Counted from the first letter of the stretch, positions 53,031 to 63,953 are shown. The stretch is DNA of 64,000 nucleotides from Macrolepiota albuminosa (GCA_027475525.1 JAMWFC010000028.1:794831-858830), one strand, 5' to 3'. Notes: generated by a model from the letters alone, not told the origin. A program made the numbers and translations.

Positions 53031-53184
53031 CCGAGATCTAGAATAGATCGAGGTTTTTCTGTGCAGCGGACTATGTGTGGGAAAAATGTCTTCAATTTTT
53101 GCCGTTTCCGAGATCTAGAATAGATCGAGGTTTTTCTGTGCAGCGGACTATGTGTGGGAAAAATGTCTTCAATTTTTGCCGTCA
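53031..53184. repeat. Perfect 77-bp tandem duplication (probable assembly artefact)
   Basis: CCGAGATCTAGAATAGATCG starts at 53,031 and again at 53,108, exactly 77 bases later. It abuts the left end of the minisatellite but its period differs from the 82-bp and 109-bp periods of that array. Confidence 0.88.
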
Positions 53185-54995
53185 TGTGATTTTGATTCTT
53201 GTTGTTGATGTTTGTCCTGAGGCTGAGATAGGTGTGTGGGAAAAATGTCTTCAATTTTTGCCGTCATGTGATTTTGATTCTTGTTGTTGATATTTGTCCT
53301 GAGGCTGAGATAGGTGTGTGGGAAAAATGTCTTTGATTTTTGCTATCATGTGATTCATTCAACTGCTAGATGCTTGTGTAAGCAATAGTTGGTCCAGACA
53401 CTTAGTAAGCAATAGCCTGTGTTAGTGTGGGAAAAATGTCTTCGAATTTTGCTGTCATGTGATTTATTCAACTGCCAGACGCTTGTGTAAGCAATAGTTG
53501 GTCCAGACACTTAGTAAGCAGTAGCCTGTGTCAGTGTGGGAAAAATGTCTTCAATTTTTGCTGTCATGTGATTCATTCAACTGCTAGATGCTTGTGTAAG
53601 CAATAGTTGGTCCAGACACTTAGTAAGCAGTAGCCTGTGTTAGTGTGTAAAAAATGTCTTTGATTTTTGCTGCTTGTGTAAGCAATAGTAGGTTCAGACA
53701 CTTAGTAAGCAGTAGCCTGTGTCAGTGTGCAAAAAATGTCTTTTTGCTGCTTGTGTAAGCAATAGTAGGTTCAGACACTTAGTAAGCAGTAGCCTGTGTC
53801 AGTGTGCAAAAAATGTCTTCGATTTTTGCTGTCATGTGATTCATTCAACTGCTAGATGCTTGTGTAAGCAATAGTTGGTCCGGACACTTAGTAAGCAGTA
53901 GCTTGTGTCAGTGTGCGAAAAATGTCTTTAATTTTTGCTGTCATGTGATTCATTCAACTGCCAGACGCTTGTGTAAGCAATAGTTGGTCCAGACACTTAG
54001 TAAGCAGTAGCCTGTGTCAGTGTGGGAAAAATGTCTTCGATTTTTGCTGTCATGTGATTCATTCAACTGCTAGATGCTTGTGTAAGCAATAGTTGGTCCG
54101 GACACTTAGTAAGCAGTAGCTTGTGTCAGTGTGCGAAAAATGTCTTCGATTTTTGCTGTCATGTGATTCATTCAACTGCCAGACGCTTGTGTAAGCAATA
54201 GTTGGTCCGAACACTTAGTAAGCAGTAGCCTGTGTTAGTGTGTAAAAATGTCTTTGATTTTTGCTGCTTGTGTAAGCAATAGTAGGTTCAGACACTTAGT
54301 AAGCAGTAGCCTGTGTCAGTGTGTAAAAATGTCTTTGATTTTTGCTGCTTGTGTAAGCAATAGTAGGTTCAGACACTTAGTAAGCAGTAGCCTGTGTCAG
54401 TGTGCAAAAAATGTCTTTGATTTTTGCTGTCATGTGATTCATTCAACTGCCAGACGCTTGTGTAAGCAATAGTTGGTCCAGACACTTAGTAAGCAGTAGC
54501 CTGTGTTAGTGTGGGAAAAATGTCTTTGATTTTTGCTGTCATGTGATTCATTCAACTGGTAGATGCTTGTGTAAGCAATAGTTGGTCCGGACACTTAGTA
54601 AGCAGTAGCTTGTGTCAGTGTGTGAAAAATGTCTTCAATTTTTGCTGTCATGTGATTCATTCAACTGCCAGATGCTTGTGTAAGCAATAGTTGGTCCGGA
54701 TACTTAGTAAGCAGTAGCCTGTGTGAGTATGCAAAAAAATGTCTTTGATTTTTGCTGTCATGTGATTCATTAGACTGCCAAGCAATAGTATGTCCAGATA
54801 CTTAGTAAGCAATAGCCTGTGTTAGTGTGTGAATATTGTCTTCAATTTTTGCTGTCATATCAATAGCCTATATCAGTGTGCAAAAAATGTCTTCAATTTT
54901 TGTTGTCATGCAGTTCATTAGACTATTTGTCTATTTAAATGCTTGTATAAGCAGCAGCCTGTGTGCAGATGCTTATATAAGCAGTAAACTATATC
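53143..54995. repeat. Minisatellite, about 82-bp then about 109-bp units
   Basis: The array begins with two 82-bp spacings (TGTGTGGGAAAAATG at 53,151, 53,233 and 53,315). It then continues with about 109-bp units containing AAAAATGTCTTCGATTTTTG, GTCATGTGATTCATTCAACT, GCTTGTGTAAGCAATAG, and GACACTTAGTAAGCAGTAGC. Some units lack the GTCATG...CTAGATG part and are about 80 bp. Roughly 17 units are present and they become irregular after 54,720. Open frames inside are by-products. Confidence 0.9.
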
Positions 54996-55740
54996 AGTAT
55001 GAAACAATGTCAACAAATAGATCTCGGACATGCCGTGCTAGCAACGGCCCATACAAGCAAGTCTCAATCTGTAAGCAACAGTGTCGTGGGTCCTCGCTGA
55101 TTCTGATTCTAGTCTCAAGTCTGTTACGGTCCGAGTCTGTACCGTACTATCGTTTCTTTTTAGTCATAGGACCCATTCGTACGCGTCATCGACCTTCAAT
55201 TTCCCTTTTATAAACCTACACACTTCAATCCCCGATGAACACGAGGTCAATCAAGTCACCCACAATCGAATCAGAGAACAAAAGCCATCTGTGATATTTC
55301 TGGAAGCTGTGCTCACTCACCATGTGGTCGCTTTGTCCGTGCGGGTCCGTACGGCTTTGATACGCCACACAAGGATCTATAAAAGCTCGAGCGGACGACG
55401 AAATTCCAACAAGCCCCTTGCCATACCACCACTACCGTCCTATCCTCACTACTTATTGTACGCTTTAGTACTGCGATCGCACGCAGTGGATGCTAGTATC
55501 CATGTGCTTATACCTCTTATCGTCGACCTGGCGATGAGGCATCTATCACTGAGGCTGGACGTCAATGTATGTCTTTGTCCTCATCTTTTTCACTCAAGCC
55601 CTCACTCACGTATCTTATCTTTCAGTTACAGTGACGTCGCCACGCTACGCGCGTTCAAACGCTTTATCAATCTTACCCTCTGCTACTGTTCAAAAACTCG
55701 GACTCGGAGACAACAAACAGTCTCATATATCCCCTGCTAG
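54996..55740 (+). other. Region with a possible small spliced ORF, function unknown
   Basis: A 219-codon frame (55,081-55,740) has no recognisable motif. An alternative reading splices out GTATGTCT...TTTCAG (about 55,567-55,624) and joins RPGDEASITEAGRQ to TVTSPRYARSNALSIL and KLGLGDNKQSHISP. TATA-like TATAAAAGC occurs at about 55,378. Coding potential is uncertain. Confidence 0.25.
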
Positions 55741-56040
55741 ATTACCTGTATGTTATGGAATCCGTACGCACAACCACAGAAGGTGGGGTGGGCGGGATGC
55801 TCGGGCCCCACCTGAATGACGGCCGTAAGGCTGGAAGAGGCACCAGCCCGGCCACAGTGCTTTGGAGAATGTGCCCCCGTGGGCATATCGTGCGCTCTTC
55901 GGCTGGCATCTGCGAAGGGGGCTGATGCAGATGGACTTGCTAGGCCCCTAGATACCCTGGGGAGTGCAGATATGCATTGTACGTATTGAGATCGTAAGGC
56001 GGGCTCTAGCAGGCGGATGTCCCATGTCCTTGAAATATGC
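55741..56040. other. GC-rich block, possible structured RNA
   Basis: About 55,780-55,990 is markedly more GC-rich than its surroundings and contains short self-complementary pieces such as GTGGGG/CCCCAC (55,779-55,811), GCCCCCGTGGGC and TAGGCCCCTAG. I compared it mentally with SRP RNA, RNase P RNA and U-snRNA landmarks and found none of their signatures. Confidence 0.2.
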
Positions 56041-58139
56041 GCGGTTCGTTTGAGTTTGTTTCTTGTGCTTGTTCGCTGCCTAATGCCTCCTTCTCAGAAA
56101 GAACGACCGTCATCCGGGAGATCGCGCTAAGTTTCTTGCCACGACGGCGGGTCATTGTTCCTTGCCGGTACGTCGTAGGTCATTGTCTGGGTGGGCTTAC
56201 CCTGTTTAGACTTGAGCTTAGCCCACTGCATAAATCAGTGGCATGTCGCCTTGCGTAAATTTTGCATTTTCCCACAACACGTCCTCGTTCAACTCTTACT
56301 GGTTTTCTAGAGCATCCCAACGCAACGACACACGATGACCCATACATACTTAGTTGTGCTTGTGCAAATCAATCGTACGTCCACAATGTTCGTCGTCCTG
56401 AAAGTGCACTCATCCTGCGCCCAGATTTCGTTTGATTCTCAACTTAACGTACATCATAACGAATTATGACACGGGATCATCATTGATGATACAAACGACA
56501 TCATCCTTATCCACGTCATTTTATGTAGAACACACCGCATATAAAGCACACCGTTTCATTATTGCTTCAAAACATACCGTAGACTAACACGTGCATGCTA
56601 TTCTCATATGAAGTAGCGAAACATCGATCTTACAAGCCTACCAAAAAATCACATTATGTTGGGTACAAGGATAATACACATAGAGCACAGACCAATATCA
56701 CAAGCAGATTGGCACAGACACAATAGGCCACATTCTAAAACCAAAACCAATCGCTATCCCGAGCACGCAGTATTATCACATCCACAAGAATTGACATGAA
56801 ATTTCCGAACAACATACATTGGAGTTAACCACACCCTTACATCGTCCTCCGTCCTCGTGGCACTGTAATGAGTCGTAGAAAAGTTAAATGAAGCACAGGG
56901 GGAAACTGAAGTTAGCTGGTTCTACTTACAATATACAAAGGGCGTTGGTACGCTCTGTTAGGGGAAAAAGGGGGGTCCTATGAAACAGCGGGAACACGAG
57001 AAAATATAAACCAGAGAAGGCCAATAAAGGCATCCTGAGGGGCCATTCTATCGCATACTTGGTCTGGGAAGCTCTCTTGGTGGTAAATATCAAGCGATGA
57101 CTGTGATATTAGCATGGTGCTCAGGTGCTCAGAGTCCGATTTTAGCTTGATAGACGGAATACCCACACGGTTAACTATCTTACAGAGGTATTCGTATGTA
57201 TGGAAGAATAGGGCATTGTCTCATGAGAAGCTAGCCCAACTACCGCATGTGAATCCAACCTTGCGGCGATAGGCAAGGTCCAAAGCCGAGGCGTGCCATA
57301 CCACAAAGCTGTGGATGCACACCTTCACCTTTAGCGCCATTACTGTGATATTGCGACCGCGACAGGCGGGGGAGTATAATAGAAAGACAAAGCTGGGGTA
57401 TTTTGCGATTGCTGGATCCACATCACTCTCCACTAACCCACGAAGGATGTGTTTACCCATCTATTAAGCGCCACTCGACCGACGAAACGTTCCAGAGGAC
57501 GGATTTGAACCGCAGGGGAGTACACGATCGCGGATGCTTATCTTAAGTGCTTGCTGTTTCTCAGTCCGCACTCAAGAAGGCGGTGGTATCCATTGCCTAT
57601 GAGCTTTTCATGCCCAAGCAGAATTATGGAGGAGAGCCTATGAGAGTTGCCGCCTTTTTTGATACTGCCAAAATTTAAAAGGGGCGATGCTGTGAAACCA
57701 GATACTGACGAGATATGATAAGGGCGAGGGGTGTTTTTACGGCGACTCTTGGCCGTGCCGTGCTGATATCAACAATATATATTTTATGATTCTCAATCAT
57801 TTCTAATCACCCTTATAAAAATGTGAAGAAATTGATGTTCAGCTTATGTTAGTCACGATCATCGCACTTGATTACATACCTCTAGATTTTTTTCCATCTA
57901 TGTACTCCGTAATGTACAGGGCAGAGCAAATACCACGACCACGCAGAAACAATAATGAGACAGGCACGAAGAATCCATAAACACAGACCGCAAACAAAGC
58001 ACATAAAAAATGGGCGTCTAAGACTACAGCAACTCAAGTCCACATAACCACAAGAACACAGCAATGCAAATACAGGTGAACATCACAATCCACATTCACA
58101 AAGGGCAAAGCAATCAAAATGAAATCACAGCATCAAACA
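56041..58139. other. Intergenic, unassigned minus-strand frames
   Basis: About 2.1 kb without a recognised gene. Two minus-strand frames (57,460-57,221 and 57,166-56,978) could be exons of one small gene, reading DPAIAKYPSFVFLLYSPACR and then VGIPSIKLKSDSEHLSTMLI, but I know no family for them. The rest looks like untranslated or intergenic DNA. Confidence 0.25.
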
Positions 58140-61100
58140 TCAAGCAACCACACCTCTCAGCCACGTCCTACAACCCTCGAGCGTCTCCTGGGGGTATAGG
58201 GGTATAAAAAACATGTTAAAAACCCACTCTACTTCCAACGAAAAAAAGTCCCCCCCAGCGTCTCCTGGGGGTATAGGGGTATAAAAAACATGTTAAAAAC
58301 CCACTCTACTTCCAACGAAAAAAAGTCCCCCCCTCCCAGGCGCAAAACGCGCAAAGGCAGAAACACACACAGAGAGATAGAGAGTGAGAAAAAAGCAGAC
58401 ACGCTTACTCACCTCATCCATATCCATCAGCTCCACCAACTCTTTCTTCACATCCCTCAGCGTTCTCTCTGCCCTTGCTTCCCTCTCCCGTCTCCATTTA
58501 CTCGAACCGACGGGCGGACCAGGCACAGCACACAGCTCGTACACATACCACGGTTCCATGTCTTCGTACCGACGCACGAGCATGACACATAATCCATTGA
58601 GGATTGCGGACGCGCTGAGGAGGGAGAGCGGGAACCTGAGGATGTCGGGTTCTGTTTGTCAGAGTACGGGGAATGGCGGAATGGTTATTAGAATTGTGTG
58701 TGATTCGAGGTCCACTCAAGTTATAATGTTTCACAACTAATCATAAATCTTTCGCGCAGGAAATAAGGGTCGCGCAGGAAATAAGGGTCCAGACAACAAT
58801 TGGCGAATAACGACGTGATCGATCGTCCTTTAGACGAAGTCCACCGAGAGAAGAAGGGAACCTGAGAGAAGTACAACCAAAGCAACAGAATAACGAAGTG
58901 AATCCAAAGTCTCGGGAATACATGTATAAGCGCAAAGGAATAAAACTAGCCACTTTCAATAGACGTTAGGCATAATAGAATGAAAGACACATTCACTACC
59001 AGGCGTCCAAAACGAAGAATAGAGAATCAAAACAAGACGGAAAAAAAGGGAGGGAGGGGACAAAAAACGAAAGGAAAAAGGGAAGAATCAAGCATAAAAC
59101 TCACCAAGCACAGCAGTACACAACGCTCTCCACGTCTCCCTCTGCACCATATTCCACCCATCTCTTAATCCCCACGATCTCCATTCTCCATCCACTTTCG
59201 CGCTACACCCACGCCCACGCCCACACGCACTACACCCACGCCCACACGCACACGCACACGCACATGCAACCTCATACTCACACTCACACTCACACTCCGC
59301 ACCCAAGACCCTGCGGAGCGCAGGAACAGCCTCCCACACCTCACTCACCACGCCCTGTGGCGTATCCCCAAGTCTAAACTGCAGAGCACCCAACACGTCG
59401 CGGTGTGCTGTCTGTTCATTTGGACGTCACGAGAACGAGAGTCAGAGTAGAATGTTTGCGTTTAGTAAGTGGGAAGCGAAAGGTAAACAGAGGGAGACAG
59501 CAAAGAGCAAAGAGCAAAGGAGATAAAGAGAAAGAGGGAGAGGGGGAGGGGGAGAGGAAGAGGAAGAGGAAGAGGAAGAAGGAGTTAGCCAAGGCACACA
59601 CCTCGAGATCATCGTATTCTACAGGCCCATGCGGTGCCATCTTCATGAATTCGTGCGCATATACGGGGAGGAGGGGATACAGGAAGTCGCGGTGGTACTG
59701 TATGTTGTTTCGTAGACGTCAGCATCAGCGCACCCAAAGACATATCAGAGACACAGAAGGAAGAGAGAGAGAGGGAAAGAACGAACCTTGATGCTAATAC
59801 CCAAACAAGCAACACCAACATCCCACGTAACCAACCTCCTACCTTCCTCATCCAACTCGCTTCCAAACGCCCATCCTTCCTCCTCCGCCTGGTCCCCGTC
59901 ACCCGGACACACCCCAGATCCAGATCCAGATCCAGATCCCTCCGCAGACATCCCAACGAGCCAGAAAAATCTCATAAACAGATACGCAGCATGGAATCGC
60001 GTTTCGGGCGATGAAGAGAGTTGGTCGACGAGGTTCGTGCGGCATGGACTGGGTGTGTGTGTGTGGGCTCCGTTTAGGGTTAGGATGCGGGAACCTGAGC
60101 GGGATTGGGAGTCTGGGGTTGTTGTGATTGTCGGAGAGGACGAGGAGATGCTTGATGGAGAGGTTATGGATGAAGGCGAAGGGGAAGAGCGATCGTGTGT
60201 GGGTGATACTGTGGTTGTACATGTTTTTGTGGAGGTCGTGGTAGAAGAGGTTGTGGATGAGCGGGAAGACGCGCAGGAGATAGAGATTGAGCTCGAGGTG
60301 GAGGCGGGACTGTTGACAGCTGTGCAAATATCGTTCCCGTCTTGGCTACCTTCCATAGCCCTCTCTGGAGGAAGGACCTATCATCCCATTCACCCACATG
60401 CGACGGATAAAAGGAAACAGCGAATCTCACCTCCATGAACCATCTAACGACCTCCTCCCTCAGATCCTCCCCGACACACTCCCATACCCACTTATCATCC
60501 TTTTCTCCTCCCTCCTTGGTCGATAACCCATCCTGCACGCGCAACTGTCTCTCCCGCTCTACGAACCTCCGGATCCTTAAACGCGCCGGGGACTCGGTCG
60601 ACATTGGCGGAAGTGGAAAGGGCGGTGCGATAGCCGGCACCGCCATACACTCGTCTGTGCATTCATCCTTGGTGTTCTTAGAAGAGCGCACAACGCCGGG
60701 ATAACGAGCGTTGGGAGGAACGAGGATCGTTGTCGGGGAGGAAGGCGACGCGGGTGCAGTTGGGATTACGTTCTACGTGGATTTCTCTTAGAGGGACGAA
60801 AGCAGAGACGCATATATGCGCGAAAAGAAAGCTCACTTCCTTGTCGTCATCGGGAACTGACCTCAACGATGCAGCTCTTCTTAGACTTGCGGGTGTCTTA
60901 GCGAGGTTTGTCCTCAGATCCGTATGTGTCGACGTGCGCGTGAGGATCCTGGGTCGTTTACGCGGTGGCTCAGAGTCGTATTCTTCCTCCTTTGGAAGTG
61001 CATCCAAGTACGACGAAGCACGGTGGATGATACGGGAGCTGAATCCAGGTTTGGCTTTTCTGTTGGTAAGTGAGTGTATGCGTGGCAGCGGAGAGCTCTG

Positions 61101-61574
61101 AGGCGAGGACGAAGCAAAGACAATAGGACTGAGATCGAAGAATGGAGACGTGTTCAGTTCAGCGGCAGAGTCGAAAGAGATAGAGCTAGTGCAAGAGAAA
61201 GAGTTCGTTTCAATGTCTGTATCGGTCTCAGTGTCAGACGCAGAAGAAGAGCAAGACAAAGCCTGCAAGTCAAACGTCGCCTGGAATGAATTGATAAAGT
61301 CTCGAGCATGGGCATCTGCACAAGGCGCCTTGTTGTCCTCTTCCTGGCGGTGTTTCTCGACGTCGCTAAGCAGCTCTCTCAGACGACGCGTGAAGACTTG
61401 GTCTGCAGCACAGGACCCGCTTTCGCTAAGCTCTAGCTCGACAGTGGTCGTGCTCCCGTCTGACCACGAAGGCGAGCTCGATGAGATAGGGTGTGGAGGC
61501 GTGCTGGAGAACGTAAAGCCCGGTGGAGGACTGGACGACTCCATAGAGACGCCGGGAGGGCTTGAGCTTGCCAT
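58140..61574 (-). CDS. Cyclin N-terminal-domain protein, Agaricomycete type
   Basis: The long Ser-rich N-terminus starts MASSSPPGVSMESSSPPPGF and includes a basic RKRPRI stretch. Later exons carry the cyclin box: a D-L-R-E-E-V-V-R-W-F-M segment; after a Ser/Thr-rich insert, ETRFHAAYLFMRFFWLVGMS, RRLVTWDVGVACLGISIK, YHRDFLYPLLPVYAHEFMKM, GPVEYDDLEV, RDVLGALQFRLGDTP and MLVRRYEDMEPWYV; and a last short exon ETLEGCRTWLRGVVA. This order (helices of a cyclin fold, W-D-V-A-V-x-C-L-x-L-S-x-K) is that of a cyclin-like family common in Agaricomycetes. It probably binds a CDK, but the partner is unknown. The middle insert has Ser, Glu-Cys and Ala-Cys simple repeats. The 77-bp duplication at 58,180 covers the last intron/exon junction. 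Confidence 0.75.
58180..58333. repeat. Perfect 77-bp tandem duplication (probable assembly artefact)
   Basis: AGCGTCTCCTGGGGGTATAG starts at 58,180 and again at 58,257, a period of exactly 77. It duplicates the acceptor site and first codons of the last cyclin-gene exon. Collapsing it would shorten the last intron without changing the encoded protein. Confidence 0.9.
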
Positions 61575-61860
61575 GGCAAGAAGAGAGAGCAGCCAGGCTC
61601 GGAATCCGTCAGCTCCGGATAATCTTCCCTATCTATTGCTACTAGTGCTCCTAGCAAATAAGTCTCTGCTAGTATATCGGTGAGTACACGCGCCTGTCAT
61701 TGACTTGGTACTTCGAACGCGCGAAAGCTGGGTTCGACTCCCAGGCAGAGAGAAATTTTATTCTTTAACATAGTCACATGCATTGTTTGCCTTAAATACA
61801 GGCAGACACATTTGCGCGTGGCTTTCAATTGCGCACCGTATTCTCAATCATTCAATTCAG
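61455..61860 (+). repeat. Local duplication, copy A (cyclin 5' end plus tRNA-Asp)
   Basis: About 300 bp from GATGAGATAGGGTGTGGAGG through the tRNA gene closely matches 62,845-63,134, with a few substitutions and small indels. A further stretch, CAATCATTCAATTCAGATAC, recurs beyond both tRNAs. Copy A contains the true start of the cyclin gene. Confidence 0.9.
61663..61752 (+). tRNA. tRNA-Asp(GTC) with 18-nt intron
   Basis: Acceptor arms TCTCTGC and GCAGAGA pair fully, discriminator G. The D arm has ATCGGTGAGTA, the anticodon loop is CTGTCA plus an 18-nt intron plus C, and the T arm is the same as the other copies. A TTTT run follows at 61,756. It lies 89 bp from the cyclin start codon, transcribed divergently. 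Confidence 0.93.
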
Positions 61861-62340
61861 ATACCCAGAACCCGTATCTTTGCTCTTCCCTATATAAATC
61901 TACACCTCAAGTTCAGCTAATCTTTCACACAGGGAAATCACATTCCACTGGGTAGATTCCATATAAGCAAATGAAAATATATGTGGAATATTGTTATACT
62001 TACGATTACGACTACCTTTACTATTACGTACGTACATTCTTTGGTCTCGCTCGAGAATATACCGAGGTTCTATTGTCTGGCTGGGTTCTTTTTCTGTAAG
62101 TGAGGACACCATCCATCCTATACTTTTTTGACAATTGTCTGCGGATCAGTCATCACCGAGATTACCGACCCTGAGCAATCTTTACATCATTGCAACTACG
62201 CCTGGCGAGCTCGCACCTTATTCTAGGACTTGTGTTGAACATACAGCTCGGGTTTTGGGTGCATATAATTAGGGTTGACTCGCCAAGCTTAACTGCCGCC
62301 TATATCAGCTACAACCACTGCTCAGCCAGCACACGGAAAT
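61861..62340. other. Intergenic, nothing recognised
   Basis: About 480 bp between the tRNA and a gag relic. No gene seen. Confidence 0.4.
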
Positions 62341-62850
62341 GTGCGCAAACAGAAGGAGCCTTCCTTATCCTTGACTTCGACACCGACCACGACGGAGCCA
62401 TTGGCTGTGTTTGCAGCAGGGCTCGTTGGTCAAAATCAGGACACCAACCAACCGACGCCTTCCCGTCCTTTGCATAAACGCGTGCCCTCTTCTGACAGTT
62501 CTTCATCACCGTCTCCTGTTTGTTGCAAAATGTCTTCAGGTGTCGAAAATGGACCAAAACAGGTGACTGTCGAGGATTGCTACATGAAACCGCCCTGATT
62601 AACAGAGGGAGACCTGACTCCAGAGGGTGGTGAAGGATTACAAGACTGCCTGTCTGGATTTTTTTAATATGAGGGAGACCGAGGATGATCAGGTGCGTTG
62701 CCTCCTTGTTGGCATCAAGGACCACTAGATGCAGGATTGGATCATGGGTCAATGCGACCACATTGTAAAACTGTCATTTGGTGCCTTCATGAAAGAAATT
62801 TGTTCAAAATATCTGCTGCCTGATTGGGAACTTAGGGTTAGCAACGAAGG
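62341..62850 (+). pseudogene. Ty3/gypsy gag relic
   Basis: The frame from 62,341 has a low-complexity Ser/Thr/Pro N-terminus, then PKQVTVEDCYMKPP and a stop. Across later shifts it reads NMRETEDDQVRCLLVGIKDH and DWIMGQ...LSFGAFMKEICSKYLLPDWE. The last part matches the gag helix pattern of Agaricomycete gypsy elements (F-x-x-F-M-x-x-x-R-x-x-x-L-x-x-D-W) and parallels the gag of the young element at 32,394. At least two stops and one frameshift. Confidence 0.6.
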
Positions 62851-63220
62851 CGAGCTATAATAGATGAGATAGGGTGTGGAGGCGTGCTGGAGAACGTAAA
62901 GCCTGGTGGAGGACTGGACGACTCCATAGAGACACCGGGAGGGCTTGAGTTTGCCATGGCAAGAAGAGAGCAGCAGAGGCTCGGAATCCGTCAGCTCCGG
63001 ATAATCTTCCCTATCTATTGCTACTAGTGCTCCGAGCAAATAAGTCTCTGCTAGTATATCGGTGAGTACACGCGCCTGTCATTGACTTGGCACTTCGAAC
63101 GCGCGAAAGCTGGGTTCGACTCCCAGGCAGAGAGATATTTTTCTTCCTTCACTAATCAGATGCATTGTATGCTACAATCCGCACTCTCAATCATTCAATT
63201 CAGATACCCACTCACATTCC
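62845..63220 (+). repeat. Local duplication, copy B (cyclin 5' fragment plus tRNA-Asp)
   Basis: Counterpart of 61,455-61,860. It holds a truncated copy of the first roughly 40 codons of the cyclin gene (minus strand), cut off from any body, and a second tRNA-Asp gene. The left border is next to the gag relic. Confidence 0.9.
63045..63134 (+). tRNA. tRNA-Asp(GTC) with 18-nt intron, duplicate
   Basis: Mature sequence identical to the copy at 61,663 as far as I can see; the intron differs by one base (GGTACTT versus GGCACTT). A TTTTT run follows at about 63,137. It lies 97 bp from the convergent stop codon of the DJ-1-like gene. Confidence 0.93.
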
Positions 63221-63230
63221 ACTGCAACTG

Positions 63231-63953
63231 CTACTCAACTTCGCGGCTAGATTCCTCTGGTAAGCCGTAAAGCTCTGCATAAGGATCCCACCGCGGATCT
63301 TGGTGTCTCTCATACTCCAAGACATTTGCCACTTTCTCAGCGGCTTCCTCCCCATATACCGTCGCAATAAAAGCAAATATTGCATCCAATCCAGCGCTCA
63401 CTCCTGACGAGGTCCATACATTTCCATCAACGACCCATCGCGCATGTGCCACCCACTTCACCTGCTCCCTCTGCGCCGTCTCTGGCACCCACTGCATCTT
63501 ATTCGTCGTAGCTCTCTTACCATCCAAAACGCCACTGCGCGCTGCTATCCCCGCACCATTACACACAGTGACGAGATACTGAAGAGAAGGATACACCTTG
63601 GCTACAAAATCAATTGCGCTCTGTATACCTGGATGCATCGCTCCGACCCCGCCTGGAACGAGGAGGACATCAAGAGGCGGGGGCGACGCAAAAGTGTGAG
63701 TCGGGTTAACCGATTGTCCAAAGTCTGACCCGATCGAGTTCGGGTACGGAATCTTAGTGGATACAGGATCCAGAGTCTCAGCAAGGATGGACAGCTTCAT
63801 CGGAAAATAAAGCGATAGCGTATTAAGTGCGTCTAACGGACCAAACGCGTCGAGTGCTTGGAATCCAGGGAACACGACGATTCCAAAGTTGACAGGTACC
63901 GGACCTTTTGGACGTCCCTCTACAATTCTGTTCCTTAAGACTGGACAGTCCAC
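63231..63953 (-). CDS. DJ-1/PfpI family protein (class I glutamine amidotransferase-like)
   Basis: The family contains isonitrile hydratases, glyoxalases and stress-related proteins with a nucleophilic Cys. The frame has VNFGIVVFPGFQALDAFGPL, LDVLLVPGGVGAMHPG, YLVTVCNGAGIAARSG (Cys at the nucleophile elbow), GKRATTNK, VKWVAHARWVVDGNVWTSSG and VSAGLDAIFAFI. The downstream AHARWV and TSSGVSAG motifs put it in the isonitrile-hydratase-like branch. No intron is evident within the 240 codons shown. The true start is uncertain: this frame has no ATG upstream, while an ATG at 63,957 lies in another frame, so a first exon probably lies beyond the window edge, joined through the CTGCAG-type acceptor near 63,974. 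Confidence 0.85.
   Translation of the reverse strand: MDCPVLRNRIVEGRPKGPVPVNFGIVVFPGFQALDAFGPLDALNTLSLYFPMKLSILAETLDPVSTKIPYPNSIGSDFGQSVNPTHTFASPPPLDVLLVPGGVGAMHPGIQSAIDFVAKVYPSLQYLVTVCNGAGIAARSGVLDGKRATTNKMQWVPETAQREQVKWVAHARWVVDGNVWTSSGVSAGLDAIFAFIATVYGEEAAEKVANVLEYERHQDPRWDPYAELYGLPEESSREVE

Noticed and set aside
53075..54472. Open frames inside the 53-55 kb minisatellite
   Set aside because: They follow the repeat period and have no conserved motif. The array is not a CRISPR either: units are long, variable and tandem without unique spacers.
55081..55740. 219-codon open frame on the plus strand
   Set aside because: No recognisable domain, unusual composition, and an equally plausible spliced reading in another frame; not called as a gene.
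57485..57575. tRNA-like sequence on the minus strand (GGTTCAAATCC with an anticodon-like loop)
   Set aside because: A T-arm-like stretch is present, but no 5' acceptor strand complementary to CTCTGGA was found and the D arm is missing, so it is at most a tRNA relic.
59788..60438. 216-codon plus-strand frame opposite the cyclin gene
   Set aside because: It is the antisense of the Ser/Thr-rich insert of the cyclin gene, where codon bias keeps several frames open; the minus strand carries the conserved cyclin motifs.
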